A stretch of DNA of 64,000 bases from Vagococcus luciliae (GTDB lineage: Bacteria; Bacillota; Bacilli; Lactobacillales; Vagococcaceae), in NCBI RefSeq assembly GCF_024637875.1, contig NZ_CP102451.1, forward strand, positions 1,987,001-2,051,000. The letters run 5' to 3'. The translations under genes were made by a program, and so were the position numbers. Below, piece after piece: positions 28,005-35,473 of this stretch (within the stretch, counting starts at the first letter, position 1; each line of letters starts with the position of its first letter). The notes under the pieces were generated by a model that had not been told where the DNA came from, did not search any database, and worked only from the letters and a program-made list of their open reading frames with translations.

Positions 28005-28583
28005 TTAGTTAATTTTCACCATTTTAAAAACATCTAGCAATAAATAACAATGAATAGCTACAGAAATTGGTTTTAATAATATAATCGTTTTAATATAATC
28101 TTTTAATGATATCTTTGTAAAACCAGAAGCTAGACACGCTAAATCATCTGGACCAAAAGGCATTAAAAAAGCGATAATAAGCATCCAAACAGTATGCTTA
28201 TCCCCTACATCAATTAGCCTTTCTAAACGGGGCATATTTTTATCTGATGTGATTGATAAAACAAATTTTCTGCCATATTTACGCACAAGTAAAAATAGTA
28301 TGATTTCTCCTATTACTAATCCAGCTGAAGCATACAATACACCAAGAACAGGACCAAATGCTAAAATACCAGCTACATCACTCACACCACCAGGGATAAT
28401 TGGCACAATAGGTTGAATCATTTGAAGGAACATGAACATCATAGGACCAAAAATACCAAAACGATGAACAAATTGTTTCAATATAAGTGGATTTTGAAAT
28501 AGATTATATTTAAAGGCAAAAAAAGTTGCTACAATTACTACTAATAATCCGACAATAAATATGATTTTATTTAACTTTTTCAT
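28005..28583 (-). CDS. TVP38/TMEM64 (VTT domain) family membrane protein
   Basis: This 192-aa integral membrane protein has about five helices. The VTT/DedA-like core contains PGGVSDVAGILAFGPVLGVLYASAGLVIGE, and the re-entrant segment includes MPFGPDDLACLASGFTKISLKDY. Members are implicated in membrane lipid or small-molecule homeostasis; the precise role here is unknown. The start follows AGAGG at 8 nt. It lies between dbpA and the cyclodeaminase operon with its own spacing. Confidence 0.88.
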   Translation of the reverse strand: MKKLNKIIFIVGLLVVIVATFFAFKYNLFQNPLILKQFVHRFGIFGPMMFMFLQMIQPIVPIIPGGVSDVAGILAFGPVLGVLYASAGLVIGEIILFLLVRKYGRKFVLSITSDKNMPRLERLIDVGDKHTVWMLIIAFLMPFGPDDLACLASGFTKISLKDYIKTIILLKPISVAIHCYLLLDVFKMVKIN

Positions 28584-28658
28584 TCAATCACCTCTACTCG
28601 TTCACTCTTTTCATCTAAACACTAATCAATTATGAATGTTTTAACTAATTTTGTCTAA

Positions 28659-28690
28659 TAAAAAAAATCAACCACATAAGTGATTGATTT
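28659..28690 (-). terminator. Terminator of the TrmB-TauE-OCD operon
   Basis: Stem AAATCAATCAC/GTGGTTGATTT, loop TTAT, T8 on the minus strand, 8 nt after the last gene of the operon. Confidence 0.87.
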
Positions 28691-28697
28691 TTAAATA

Positions 28698-29681
28698 TTA
28701 TACAGTTAATCCAATATTGTTTTCTTTCGCTTGTTCCACCATTTTTTGCGCCACATACACATCTAGCACTGCTGAGCCAACTGTTTTGAAAATAGTAATG
28801 TCTTCATCATGTTCTCTACCCTGTAACTTACCTAAGCCAAGCTCTCCTAATTCACCAGCATATTTATCTTCTGATAGATAGCCATCTTCTAATGGTTGCA
28901 TGAAGTCTCCTGCTTCTTGTAACACGCCATCCATTGTATCAAAGATAACTAAGTCAGATTCTTTAATAATTTCTCGTGGAATTTCGCACATATCATGTGT
29001 GTATGCTCCCACACCATTGATGTGAGCTCCCTTTTTCACCCACTCACTAGAGAATGTTGGGCGTTTAGATGTTGTTACGCTTGTGATGATGTCAGCACCC
29101 TCAACACATTCTTGTGCTGTTTGAGTTGGAATCATTGTAACCTTAAATTTTTCTGCCATTTCTTTTGCAAATGCAGAGGCTCTATCAAAATCAATATCAA
29201 AGATACGCACTTCTGTTAAATCTCTTGCTGTCAACATCGCCCATAATTGACTTTCAGCTTGTCCACCAGTGCCAATCAAAGCACCAATTGTTGCATCTTT
29301 TCTCGCCAAAAGTTCTGTTGCCGCTCCTTGCACAGCCCCTGTTCTTAATTGTGTTAAGTAAGTTCCATCAAGCATCGCATTCACAATACCTGTTTCTGCA
29401 TCTAACACAACCATTGTAGCTGGTACACTTGGAATGTTTTTTTCAATATTTTTTGGATAAACCGACACAATCTTGACACCTAACGCATCTTTTCCACTGT
29501 CACATTCAACATAACCTGGCATATAAAGACTCTGTCCCTCTGCTTTTGGTACTGGAATATTCGTTCTTAATGGAATAGTTGCTCTACCCTCTGAATAAAT
29601 TTTTAACGCCTCTAGTGATGCATCCATTGCGGCTCTCATATCAAAACATTTTTCAATATCTTCTTTTTTCAAAAATAACAT
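28698..29681 (-). CDS. Ornithine cyclodeaminase/mu-crystallin family dehydrogenase
   Basis: A 327-aa NAD(P)-dependent enzyme. The N-terminal substrate domain contains RTNIPVPKAEGQSLYMPGY and the catalytic lysine region VKIVSVYP. The Rossmann domain has GALIGTGGQAESQLWAM and VRIFDIDFDRASAFA. TSKRPTFSSEWVKKGAHINGVGAY and FDTMDGVLQEAGDF complete the family profile. Relatives act as ornithine cyclodeaminase, alanine dehydrogenase or ketimine reductase, so the substrate is unresolved. It is the last gene of an operon with a TauE exporter and a TrmB regulator, which suggests metabolism plus export of an amino or organic acid. Confidence 0.88.
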   Translation of the reverse strand: MLFLKKEDIEKCFDMRAAMDASLEALKIYSEGRATIPLRTNIPVPKAEGQSLYMPGYVECDSGKDALGVKIVSVYPKNIEKNIPSVPATMVVLDAETGIVNAMLDGTYLTQLRTGAVQGAATELLARKDATIGALIGTGGQAESQLWAMLTARDLTEVRIFDIDFDRASAFAKEMAEKFKVTMIPTQTAQECVEGADIITSVTTSKRPTFSSEWVKKGAHINGVGAYTHDMCEIPREIIKESDLVIFDTMDGVLQEAGDFMQPLEDGYLSEDKYAGELGELGLGKLQGREHDEDITIFKTVGSAVLDVYVAQKMVEQAKENNIGLTV

Positions 29682-29694
29682 ACTCTTTTCCCCC

Positions 29695-30573
29695 TTAAGC
29701 TGTTTGTGATCCTTTTTTAAGTTGCGCTGCTAACATTGAATATGAGCTATATAAAAGAACAAAGATAACGACCCATTTCAACATGTAAGTATTTAAAGAT
29801 TTTACTAAAAAGACTGCTACCAATACCCCTAAAACACCAAAGATTGACGTAAATAATGTAATTTTACGGCTATATTCCCCAAATTTAATAAATTGAACAC
29901 TTCCAATTGGTACTGAGAAGGTACAAGCACCCATCATGATTGGAAATGCGGCGATTGGATCCATTCCTAATAAGTAAACTGTAACCATTGTCAAAGCATA
30001 TGACCCAATCCCAATATTATTTAAAGCCCCATATACAAATAATAAGAATGCCGCTAAGACTAGTTTACCACCATATAACTCTGTTGCTGTTCCATTTGAT
30101 TGAATCCAATTAACTTGTCCGGCAAAAATTAAGAATGCTGCAATGATTAATCCTACACCAACGAATTTTTTAATGGTATCTTCTGGTAGTTTCACTACAA
30201 ATTTTGGTCCAATATAAGCACCGATTACTTGCGCTATAATACAAATCGCTAATGTTTTAATCCCCACATTTACCCCTGAAATATATGATAGAGCCATAGC
30301 TGCTACAGGTATAACACATTGTGTGTTTAATGTTCCTGGTAATTTTTTCATATTTACCCAACCTAATTTTGGATAAAGAACGGTCCCTATTGCAAAATCT
30401 GAAATACCAAATGTTGATAAGAAAAACATGATAAATGATGTAAACGGCAACCATTTTACATTCGCTTTTTCTTCTTTAAATTCTTCTTTATGACTCATTA
30501 AATCTTTCACAAAAGTAAAAGCAAAAAATCCATTGACTAATATAATTAATGTTAATAAAACTGTTCTGACCAT
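29695..30573 (-). CDS. TauE/SafE (TSUP) family membrane transporter
   Basis: The 292-aa protein has about eight helices in two repeats, with the TSUP signature regions SDFAIGTVLYPKLGWVNMK (first repeat) and NNIGIGSYALTMVTVYLLGMDPIAAFPIMMGAC (second repeat). Family members move sulfite, sulfoacetate or other small organic anions across the membrane; the substrate here is unknown. It is 3 nt downstream of the TrmB-like regulator stop and 14 nt upstream of the cyclodeaminase, with strong AAGGGGG sites before both structural genes. One operon. Confidence 0.88.
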   Translation of the reverse strand: MVRTVLLTLIILVNGFFAFTFVKDLMSHKEEFKEEKANVKWLPFTSFIMFFLSTFGISDFAIGTVLYPKLGWVNMKKLPGTLNTQCVIPVAAMALSYISGVNVGIKTLAICIIAQVIGAYIGPKFVVKLPEDTIKKFVGVGLIIAAFLIFAGQVNWIQSNGTATELYGGKLVLAAFLLFVYGALNNIGIGSYALTMVTVYLLGMDPIAAFPIMMGACTFSVPIGSVQFIKFGEYSRKITLFTSIFGVLGVLVAVFLVKSLNTYMLKWVVIFVLLYSSYSMLAAQLKKGSQTA

Positions 30574-30575
30574 GA

Positions 30576-31385
30576 CTATTCCCCCTTAAATATTGAACGC
30601 ACTTTTTCAAACTCGTGACCATATTTACTACGCAATTCTTGAGGTAATTCTTCAATAATTTTCAATGTATAAGCATCATGTTTGATATATTCTTTTGATA
30701 GACTGACCATCGCATTATTTTTTGTCCACGTGACGTCTGTTTGACTTGTTTCTTCTGATAATGTGCCAAACACGACTTCTTTTTCATCTCGAACAATGTT
30801 AATCCACCTAGAGCCAAAGTCTTTTAATTTTTCTTCTTCAAACCCATGTTGATAATAATGATTTAGCGGTAAGTCGTAATGATGTTCTGTATCAAATAAA
30901 ATCACCACGCACTCGTCTAATTGTTTCTCAGCTTCTTGTAATAAAAATAATAGCTCATCACTGATATCCTGTTTCCATATTTGAACCAACAAACTTTTTT
31001 TAGAGTGCTTAATTAAATGCTCAACTTTTTCCAAAACATGAGAATACCCTTCAATTTTCCATAATAACTCTTCTTCTTCAGCTTCTTTTATCCCGCCTAA
31101 TTGCTTATCCAAAATTGCTAAATCTTGTTTAACATCCTTTTCTAAGCGTTCAATAAATTCATCTGAAGATATCGCTCGATACAACTTTGGTTCTGATTTA
31201 TTTACAATAACTAAATTTTTTTTCAATAACTTTTCTAAAATGTTATACACTTTTGAGCGTGGTACACCAGATTGTTTACTTATTTCATAACCTGTTAACT
31301 TATCTTGTTCCAACAGTGTGGTGTACACTAATGTCTCCATCTCAGAAAAATGATATTTTTTCATTATTTGTATTATTGTTTCCAT
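30576..31385 (-). CDS. TrmB family transcriptional regulator
   Basis: The N-terminal winged helix (residues 1-75: SEMETLVYTTLLEQDKLTGYEISKQSGVPRSKVYNILEKLLKKNLV) is the TrmB HTH. A coiled segment and a C-terminal phospholipase-D-like effector domain (about residues 105-250) follow. TrmB proteins bind sugars or other small ligands and regulate adjacent transport genes. It is first in the operon with TauE and the cyclodeaminase and probably controls itself through an inverted repeat over its own promoter. Start ATG after GAGG. Confidence 0.88.
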   Translation of the reverse strand: METIIQIMKKYHFSEMETLVYTTLLEQDKLTGYEISKQSGVPRSKVYNILEKLLKKNLVIVNKSEPKLYRAISSDEFIERLEKDVKQDLAILDKQLGGIKEAEEEELLWKIEGYSHVLEKVEHLIKHSKKSLLVQIWKQDISDELLFLLQEAEKQLDECVVILFDTEHHYDLPLNHYYQHGFEEEKLKDFGSRWINIVRDEKEVVFGTLSEETSQTDVTWTKNNAMVSLSKEYIKHDAYTLKIIEELPQELRSKYGHEFEKVRSIFKGE

Positions 31386-31405
31386 AATTTTTTCAACCTC
31401 TTTTT

Positions 31406-31429
31406 TAGTAGCTACCTTAGTAACTACTA
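31406..31429. promoter_or_regulatory. Inverted-repeat operator candidate for the TrmB operon
   Basis: TAGTAG-n-TAC, 4-nt centre, GTA-n-CTACTA: 9 of 12 symmetric positions pair. It lies 21 nt upstream of the trmB-like start and overlaps a possible -10 TATAGT, a position suited to autorepression. Confidence 0.55.
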
Positions 31430-31575
31430 TATCACAAAATAACGTTTACACAATCTATTTGTGATATTTTTAACATTAAATAAACCCTTTTTATAAAGTT
31501 TTCACAAGATTAAATTTGATTAAAACGCTTATAAAAGAACTTTAATCACAAATATTAAAATAAAAATTTCACGAA

Positions 31576-31608
31576 CAAAAAAACTCAAATCAAATTGATT
31601 TGAGTTTT
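31576..31608 (-). terminator. Terminator of the ABC transporter operon
   Basis: Near-perfect hairpin AAACTCAAATCAA/TTTGATTTGAGTTT followed by a T-run, 14 nt after the ATPase gene. Confidence 0.87.
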
Positions 31609-31621
31609 TATTAATTAAACA

Positions 31622-32425
31622 CTAAGATAATATAAGTGCATCATCTGTCAGTGATTGTCCACTATTTTTTTGGAATAAGTCCATTAAATCTTGGACTTTT
31701 AACCCTTCTTTTTGCTTTCGATTGATATCAACAACAATTTTCCCTTCATGTAACATCACCAATCGATTGCCATATTTGATAGCATCTTCCATATTATGCG
31801 TAATCATTAATGTGGTTAAATGATCTTCGTAAACCATCTTTTCTGTCAACGTTAAAACAGAATGACTCGCTTTAGGATCAAGAGCCGCTGTGTGCTCATC
31901 TAATAATAATAATTTAGGTTTTACGATTGTTGACATAAGAAGTGTTAAAGCTTGTCTTTGACCTCCTGAGAGTAATCCCACTTCTTTTTTTAATCTATCT
32001 TCTAAACCTAAGTCTAAGCGTGCTAATTGCTTTTTAAATTCTTCCCGTTGAGCATCTGTTACACCTAAAGACAATCCTCGTTTTTTACCTCTAGCATAAG
32101 CAATCGATAAATTTTCCTCAATACTAAGTCTTGTGGCAGTCCCCATTCTAGGATCTTGAAACACACGACCAATATGAGCGGCTCTTTTTTCTGTTTTTTG
32201 GGAAGTTATGTCAATATCATCCAAAATAATTTCACCTGAATCAACTGAAATATTTCCAGCAATACAGTTAAGCAACGTTGACTTACCTGCACCATTTCCT
32301 CCAATAACAGTGACAAAATCCCCCTCATTTAGCATAAGATTCACACCACGTAAAACATGATGCTCATTAACAGTGCCTACTTCAAAACTTTTATGTATAT
32401 TTTTTAATGTTAAAGTTGGTGTCAT
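31622..32425 (-). CDS. ABC transporter ATP-binding protein (putative Trp/Tyr-type importer)
   Basis: A 267-aa ABC ATPase with Walker A GGNGAGKST near residue 40, the Q-loop VFQDPRMGT, signature LSGGQRQALTLLM, Walker B KLLLLDEHTAALDP and the switch histidine MITHNMEDA. It powers uptake through the permease encoded 18 nt upstream. The family (K01990/K05833-like, with an ABC_sub_bind receptor) is commonly annotated as a tryptophan/tyrosine or uncharacterised importer. Last gene of a three-gene operon governed by the long leader at 34.3-34.7 kb. Confidence 0.9.
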   Translation of the reverse strand: MTPTLTLKNIHKSFEVGTVNEHHVLRGVNLMLNEGDFVTVIGGNGAGKSTLLNCIAGNISVDSGEIILDDIDITSQKTEKRAAHIGRVFQDPRMGTATRLSIEENLSIAYARGKKRGLSLGVTDAQREEFKKQLARLDLGLEDRLKKEVGLLSGGQRQALTLLMSTIVKPKLLLLDEHTAALDPKASHSVLTLTEKMVYEDHLTTLMITHNMEDAIKYGNRLVMLHEGKIVVDINRKQKEGLKVQDLMDLFQKNSGQSLTDDALILS

Positions 32426-32443
32426 AATAATTCCTCCTAATCT

Positions 32444-33319
32444 TTATAAGTGTTTCTTTTTATTAAATTTGTTCTTAATCAAAGGTGATGATAAACAAAT
32501 CGTCAACACAATGGCTGAAAACAGTTTTAAATCTGTTGGTGCTACACCTAAATACAAGACAAGAGAAATAATAAATCGATAAATAATTGAACCCAAAATA
32601 ATTAAAAACAATCGTTTGACAAAACTAACATCTTTAAATAACACTTCACTGATAATCACAGAAGCTAATCCAATGACGATTGTTCCAATCCCCATACTAA
32701 TATCAGCATACCCATTACTTTGAGCCATTAATGCTCCTGATAATGCAATTAAACCATTAGAAATCATGTATCCTATTATTTTCATATTATCAGTATTAAT
32801 TCCGTTCGCTTCACTCATGGCGATATTATTCCCTGTTGCATGAATAGCTAACCCAATGGCTGTTCTAAAAAATAAGAATAAAAACAAAATAACAATAAGT
32901 GAAGCAATCACTCCAACAACTAATGTGGCAATTTGATTTGTCATTCCTAAATCATTAAAAATACGCATCACGGTTTTTTTTCCAAGTAACGAAACATTCG
33001 CTTGGCCCATAATTCTTAAATTCACTGAATACAAACCAGTCATTGTCAAAATACCTGCTAATAGTGCTGGTATTTTTAATTTAGTATGCAATAATCCAGA
33101 AACAAGTCCAGCTAATACCCCACCACCTAATCCCATTATTGTTGCAATTAATGGAGAAGTTCCTGACACAATTTGGCTGGCACTTATAGCTGCACCTAAT
33201 GGAAAACTAGCCTCTGCTGTTAAGTCTGCCACATCTAAAATTCGGTATGTTAAATACACACCAATAGCCATAATCGACCACAAAAAACCTTGAGAAACAC
33301 TTGAAATTATGATATCCAT
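32444..33319 (-). CDS. ABC transporter permease (BPD_transp_2 family)
   Basis: The 291-aa protein has about eight to nine membrane helices and the branched-chain-type permease architecture: GVYLTYRILDVADLTAEASFPLGAAI near the N-terminus, GLVSGLLHTKLKIPALLAGILTM, and AIGLAIHATGNNIAMSEANGINTDNMKIIGYMISNGLIALSGA, which holds the coupling helix for the ATPase. It forms the channel of the importer together with the lipoprotein receptor encoded upstream. Start after GCGGAG. Confidence 0.9.
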   Translation of the reverse strand: MDIIISSVSQGFLWSIMAIGVYLTYRILDVADLTAEASFPLGAAISASQIVSGTSPLIATIMGLGGGVLAGLVSGLLHTKLKIPALLAGILTMTGLYSVNLRIMGQANVSLLGKKTVMRIFNDLGMTNQIATLVVGVIASLIVILFLFLFFRTAIGLAIHATGNNIAMSEANGINTDNMKIIGYMISNGLIALSGALMAQSNGYADISMGIGTIVIGLASVIISEVLFKDVSFVKRLFLIILGSIIYRFIISLVLYLGVAPTDLKLFSAIVLTICLSSPLIKNKFNKKKHL

Positions 33320-33345
33320 TACAATTCACTCCGCTTATCTTTATC

Positions 33346-34305
33346 TTATTTTATCGTTGAAGGGTCAATCCCCAATGCTTTTGCCATATCTTTATTGACT
33401 ACTAATTCCAAATCAGTGGATGTTTCTACAGCTAAATCAGCCGGTGTCGCGTCCCCTTTTAAAATTTTAACTGCAAGTTTTCCTGTTTGTCGTCCTAATT
33501 TTTCATAGTCAATACCATAAGTTGCTAAAGCGCCAACTTTTACATCTTCAGCTGCTCCAGTCACAATAGGCAATTTTTTATTCTTAGCAATCTCTCCAAC
33601 TGTTGACATCGTATTAGCTAGCGTGTTATCTGTCGGAATATATACGCCATCTACTTCTCCTGCTAGTGCAGTCATTACTTGTTGTACATCATTAGTAGAA
33701 GTAACGGTTGATTCTTTTACCTTAACTCCTTTTTTCTCAATTGCTTCCTTTGCTAATTTTGCTTGTATCACTGAATTTTCTTCACTGGAATTGTAAATGA
33801 TTCCTATTGTTTTAGCATCAGGTACAATTGACAATAAAAGATTTGTTTGTTTGTCTATAGGAACCATATCACTTGTTCCTGTTATATTTTTACCAGGCTT
33901 TTCATTACTTTCAACAAGACCTGCTGACACAGCATCCGTCACAGCTGTAAATATGATTGGAATACCCGTTGTTTCAGTGGCAACTGATATAGCTGCTGGT
34001 GTTGCAATGGTTAAAATCACATCACTTTTTTCTTTAACTAATTTTTCACTCATGCTTTTCAAGTTAGCTTGATCTCCTTGAGAATTTAAAGAGTCAATGT
34101 CTATATTTTTACCTTCTTCATACCCTGCATCTTTTAATTCCGCAATAAATCCTTCACGTGCTTTATCAAGGGATTTATGTTCCATATATTGTAGTATTCC
34201 TACTTTTTGTATCCCCTCATTAGAACCATTATCTTTATTACCACATCCTACTAATAATCCAATAGCAGCCAATCCTACTAAACCTTTTAATACATTTTTT
34301 TTCAT
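33346..34305 (-). CDS. ABC transporter substrate-binding lipoprotein (ABC_sub_bind, TrpX-like)
   Basis: A lipoprotein with signal KKNVLKGLVGLAAIGLLVGC and lipid-modified Cys near residue 22. The mature domain has the periplasmic-binding fold of the ABC_sub_bind family: VGILQYMEHKSLDKAREGF, DIDSLNSQGDQANLKSMSEKLV, IIFTAVTDAVSAGLV, KTIGIIYNSSEENS and VDGVYIPTDNTLANTM. Homologues are annotated as tryptophan/tyrosine receptors; the ligand is not proven. ATG 34305 is placed 8 nt after GGAGG. Expression must pass a strong intrinsic terminator 40 nt upstream. Confidence 0.9.
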   Translation of the reverse strand: MKKNVLKGLVGLAAIGLLVGCGNKDNGSNEGIQKVGILQYMEHKSLDKAREGFIAELKDAGYEEGKNIDIDSLNSQGDQANLKSMSEKLVKEKSDVILTIATPAAISVATETTGIPIIFTAVTDAVSAGLVESNEKPGKNITGTSDMVPIDKQTNLLLSIVPDAKTIGIIYNSSEENSVIQAKLAKEAIEKKGVKVKESTVTSTNDVQQVMTALAGEVDGVYIPTDNTLANTMSTVGEIAKNKKLPIVTGAAEDVKVGALATYGIDYEKLGRQTGKLAVKILKGDATPADLAVETSTDLELVVNKDMAKALGIDPSTIK

Positions 34306-34346
34306 TTTTTCTTCCTCCATTTTTCTTTTTTACAACTTAAGCCAAC

Positions 34347-34389
34347 AAAAAAAGCATTGACTAGATATCATAATCTAAGTCAATGCTTT
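34347..34389 (-). terminator. Intrinsic terminator acting as attenuator of the ABC operon
   Basis: The stem AAAGCATTGAC/GTCAATGCTTT is extended past a bulged T by TAGAT/ATCTA, with a 6-nt loop and T7. It sits between the leader ORFs and the receptor gene, so it must be regulated. Its 5' arm (34372-34391) can pair instead with 34423-34439. Confidence 0.8.
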
Positions 34390-34422
34390 AAAAAGATACA
34401 GTATCGCTATCTTAAAAAAATA

Positions 34423-34459
34423 TTAAAGCCACTTAGATTATCTTAACAATCTATGTGGC
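34423..34459 (-). promoter_or_regulatory. Leader hairpin 1 / alternative antiterminator arm
   Basis: GCCACATAGATT pairs with AATCTAAGTGGC (one A-A mismatch, 34428-34459). The 3' arm plus following TTTAA (34423-34439) is complementary to the terminator's 5' arm: AATCTAAGT with ACTTAGATT and GCTTTAA with TTAAAGC. The two pairings exclude one another. Confidence 0.65.
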
Positions 34460-34472
34460 GAACGTTGCTCAT
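34443..34472 (-). CDS. Leader mini-ORF C (9 aa)
   Basis: Encodes MSNVRHIDC. Its ATG overlaps the stop of mini-ORF B (TAATG) and follows AAGGA by 6 nt. The reading frame runs through the 5' arm of hairpin 1 and stops just beyond it, so a ribosome here would block that hairpin. It is predicted from sequence only. Confidence 0.5.
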   Translation of the reverse strand: MSNVRHIDC

Positions 34473-34540
34473 TAAAATTCCTTAGCCCCATAGATACAAA
34501 CTTTCCGGTTTGCATCCATGATATACATGTCTACAAACAC
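34472..34540 (-). CDS. Leader mini-ORF B (22 aa from GTG, 18 aa from ATG)
   Basis: GTG at 34540 overlaps the TAG stop of mini-ORF A (TAGTG); in-frame ATGs follow at 34528 and 34519. The C-terminal part reads NRKVCIYGAKEF. It has no strong site of its own, so coupling to ORF A would be needed. It contains the ribosome binding site for ORF C. Confidence 0.45.
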   Translation of the reverse strand: MFVDMYIMDANRKVCIYGAKEF

Positions 34541-34605
34541 TATCTAAAGTAGCTAAAGTAAAAATTATTCAGTTGTGTCGGTATAGTTTGCTGTTTTTTA
34601 TTCAT
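34540..34605 (-). CDS. Leader mini-ORF A (21 aa, aromatic-rich end)
   Basis: ATG at 34605 follows GTGAGG by 7 nt. The peptide starts MNKKQQTIPTQL and ends NNFYFSYFR: five of the last seven residues are Phe or Tyr. It opens the transcript about 27 nt after the predicted start site. A leader peptide sensing aromatic amino acids would fit the predicted transporter substrate; this is inference. Confidence 0.55.
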   Translation of the reverse strand: MNKKQQTIPTQLNNFYFSYFR

Positions 34606-34638
34606 AGCAATGCCTCACAATCTAAATTTGATAAATGT

Positions 34639-34667
34639 AGTATATCTATTGTTTTCTAATCTGTCAA
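34639..34667 (-). promoter_or_regulatory. Sigma-A promoter of the ABC operon leader
   Basis: TTGACA (34662-34667), exactly 17 nt, TATACT (34639-34644), minus strand. Transcription would start near 34632, giving a leader of about 325 nt before the receptor gene. Confidence 0.85.
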
Positions 34668-34691
34668 TCATTTTTCTCATTTTCATTTAAT

Positions 34692-35294
34692 TTAATAACA
34701 ATCTGCTAGAGGTAATTTTACTACTCCTGCAATGATCGAATGAATAAATGCAACTGGTAACATACCAATTAACGACAATATAACACCTAATTCGTAATAG
34801 GTAGTTGACCGATTATCTTTTTTAAAAGCCTCTTTAGTTGTGATTCTTGATAAAAATGATCCAATCGGTATTCCAAATGTATTACCCATCAGAATAATCT
34901 GTGTTGAGGATAAAATGGCTTCTGACAATGCAATACCATATTCTTTTACTAAATTGTCCCATGACTTAATAGATACCTTTCCGCGATTGTCTGCTACATG
35001 TTGAGCAAATAAGATAGCCATTTGTTCATCTAAAGGGACTTCAGTCATCCCACCACCTAACAACTCATTAATTTCGGATTGAGACATGCCTGATTCCAGT
35101 GCCATTGTAGTATGCCCATAAGAACAAACAGTACAGCCATTCACCTCTGTAACCGCCAACATAATTCTAGAATTAAAATGTTCTGATAAAACTCCTTTTT
35201 TTAATGATCGACGCCAATTTGGGATATTTCTAAAAGCATAATAAAGTCTTTTATAACGCTCACTAAATGATGCTAATTCTTTTTCTATTAACAT
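34692..35294 (-). CDS. Carboxymuconolactone decarboxylase (AhpD-like) family protein
   Basis: A 200-aa all-helical protein with the AhpD redox motif CTVCSYGHTTMALESG near residue 55, the CXXC-X3-H arrangement of alkylhydroperoxidase partners. The last 35 residues are hydrophobic (LGVILSLIGMLPVAFIHSIIAGVV) and look like a membrane helix, an addition to the core fold. Probable roles are peroxide defence or thiol-disulfide exchange; the partner is unknown. Start after AGGAG. No terminator is seen before the downstream leader promoter. Confidence 0.82.
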   Translation of the reverse strand: MLIEKELASFSERYKRLYYAFRNIPNWRRSLKKGVLSEHFNSRIMLAVTEVNGCTVCSYGHTTMALESGMSQSEINELLGGGMTEVPLDEQMAILFAQHVADNRGKVSIKSWDNLVKEYGIALSEAILSSTQIILMGNTFGIPIGSFLSRITTKEAFKKDNRSTTYYELGVILSLIGMLPVAFIHSIIAGVVKLPLADCY

Positions 35295-35473
35295 TTTTAC
35301 ACTCCTAAATACATAATACTTTTATCATAGTTTATATTTATTTTCAAAGATACTTTTTTGCCTAGTCTATTTCTTATCTAGTCCTAGAGAATGAGATAAA
35401 AATCAATCTTTGGATTCGTTAATTTTTCGTTATTTTTATCTATACTTAGTAATTGAAGAGAGGATGATTTAAC

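Noticed and set aside
31440-31480. cre (CcpA) site near TGTAAACGTT upstream of the TrmB operon
   Set aside because: Only half of the consensus matches; the distal CA is missing.
34097-34360. Plus-strand ORF of 87 codons
   Set aside because: Antisense shadow of the receptor lipoprotein gene with no ribosome binding site.
34340-34640. T-box or known riboswitch in the ABC operon leader
   Set aside because: No AGGGTGGnACCGCG T-box core and none of the SAM, lysine, THF, ydaO or purine consensus segments I could check by eye are present. The mini-ORF attenuator explains the visible pairing better.
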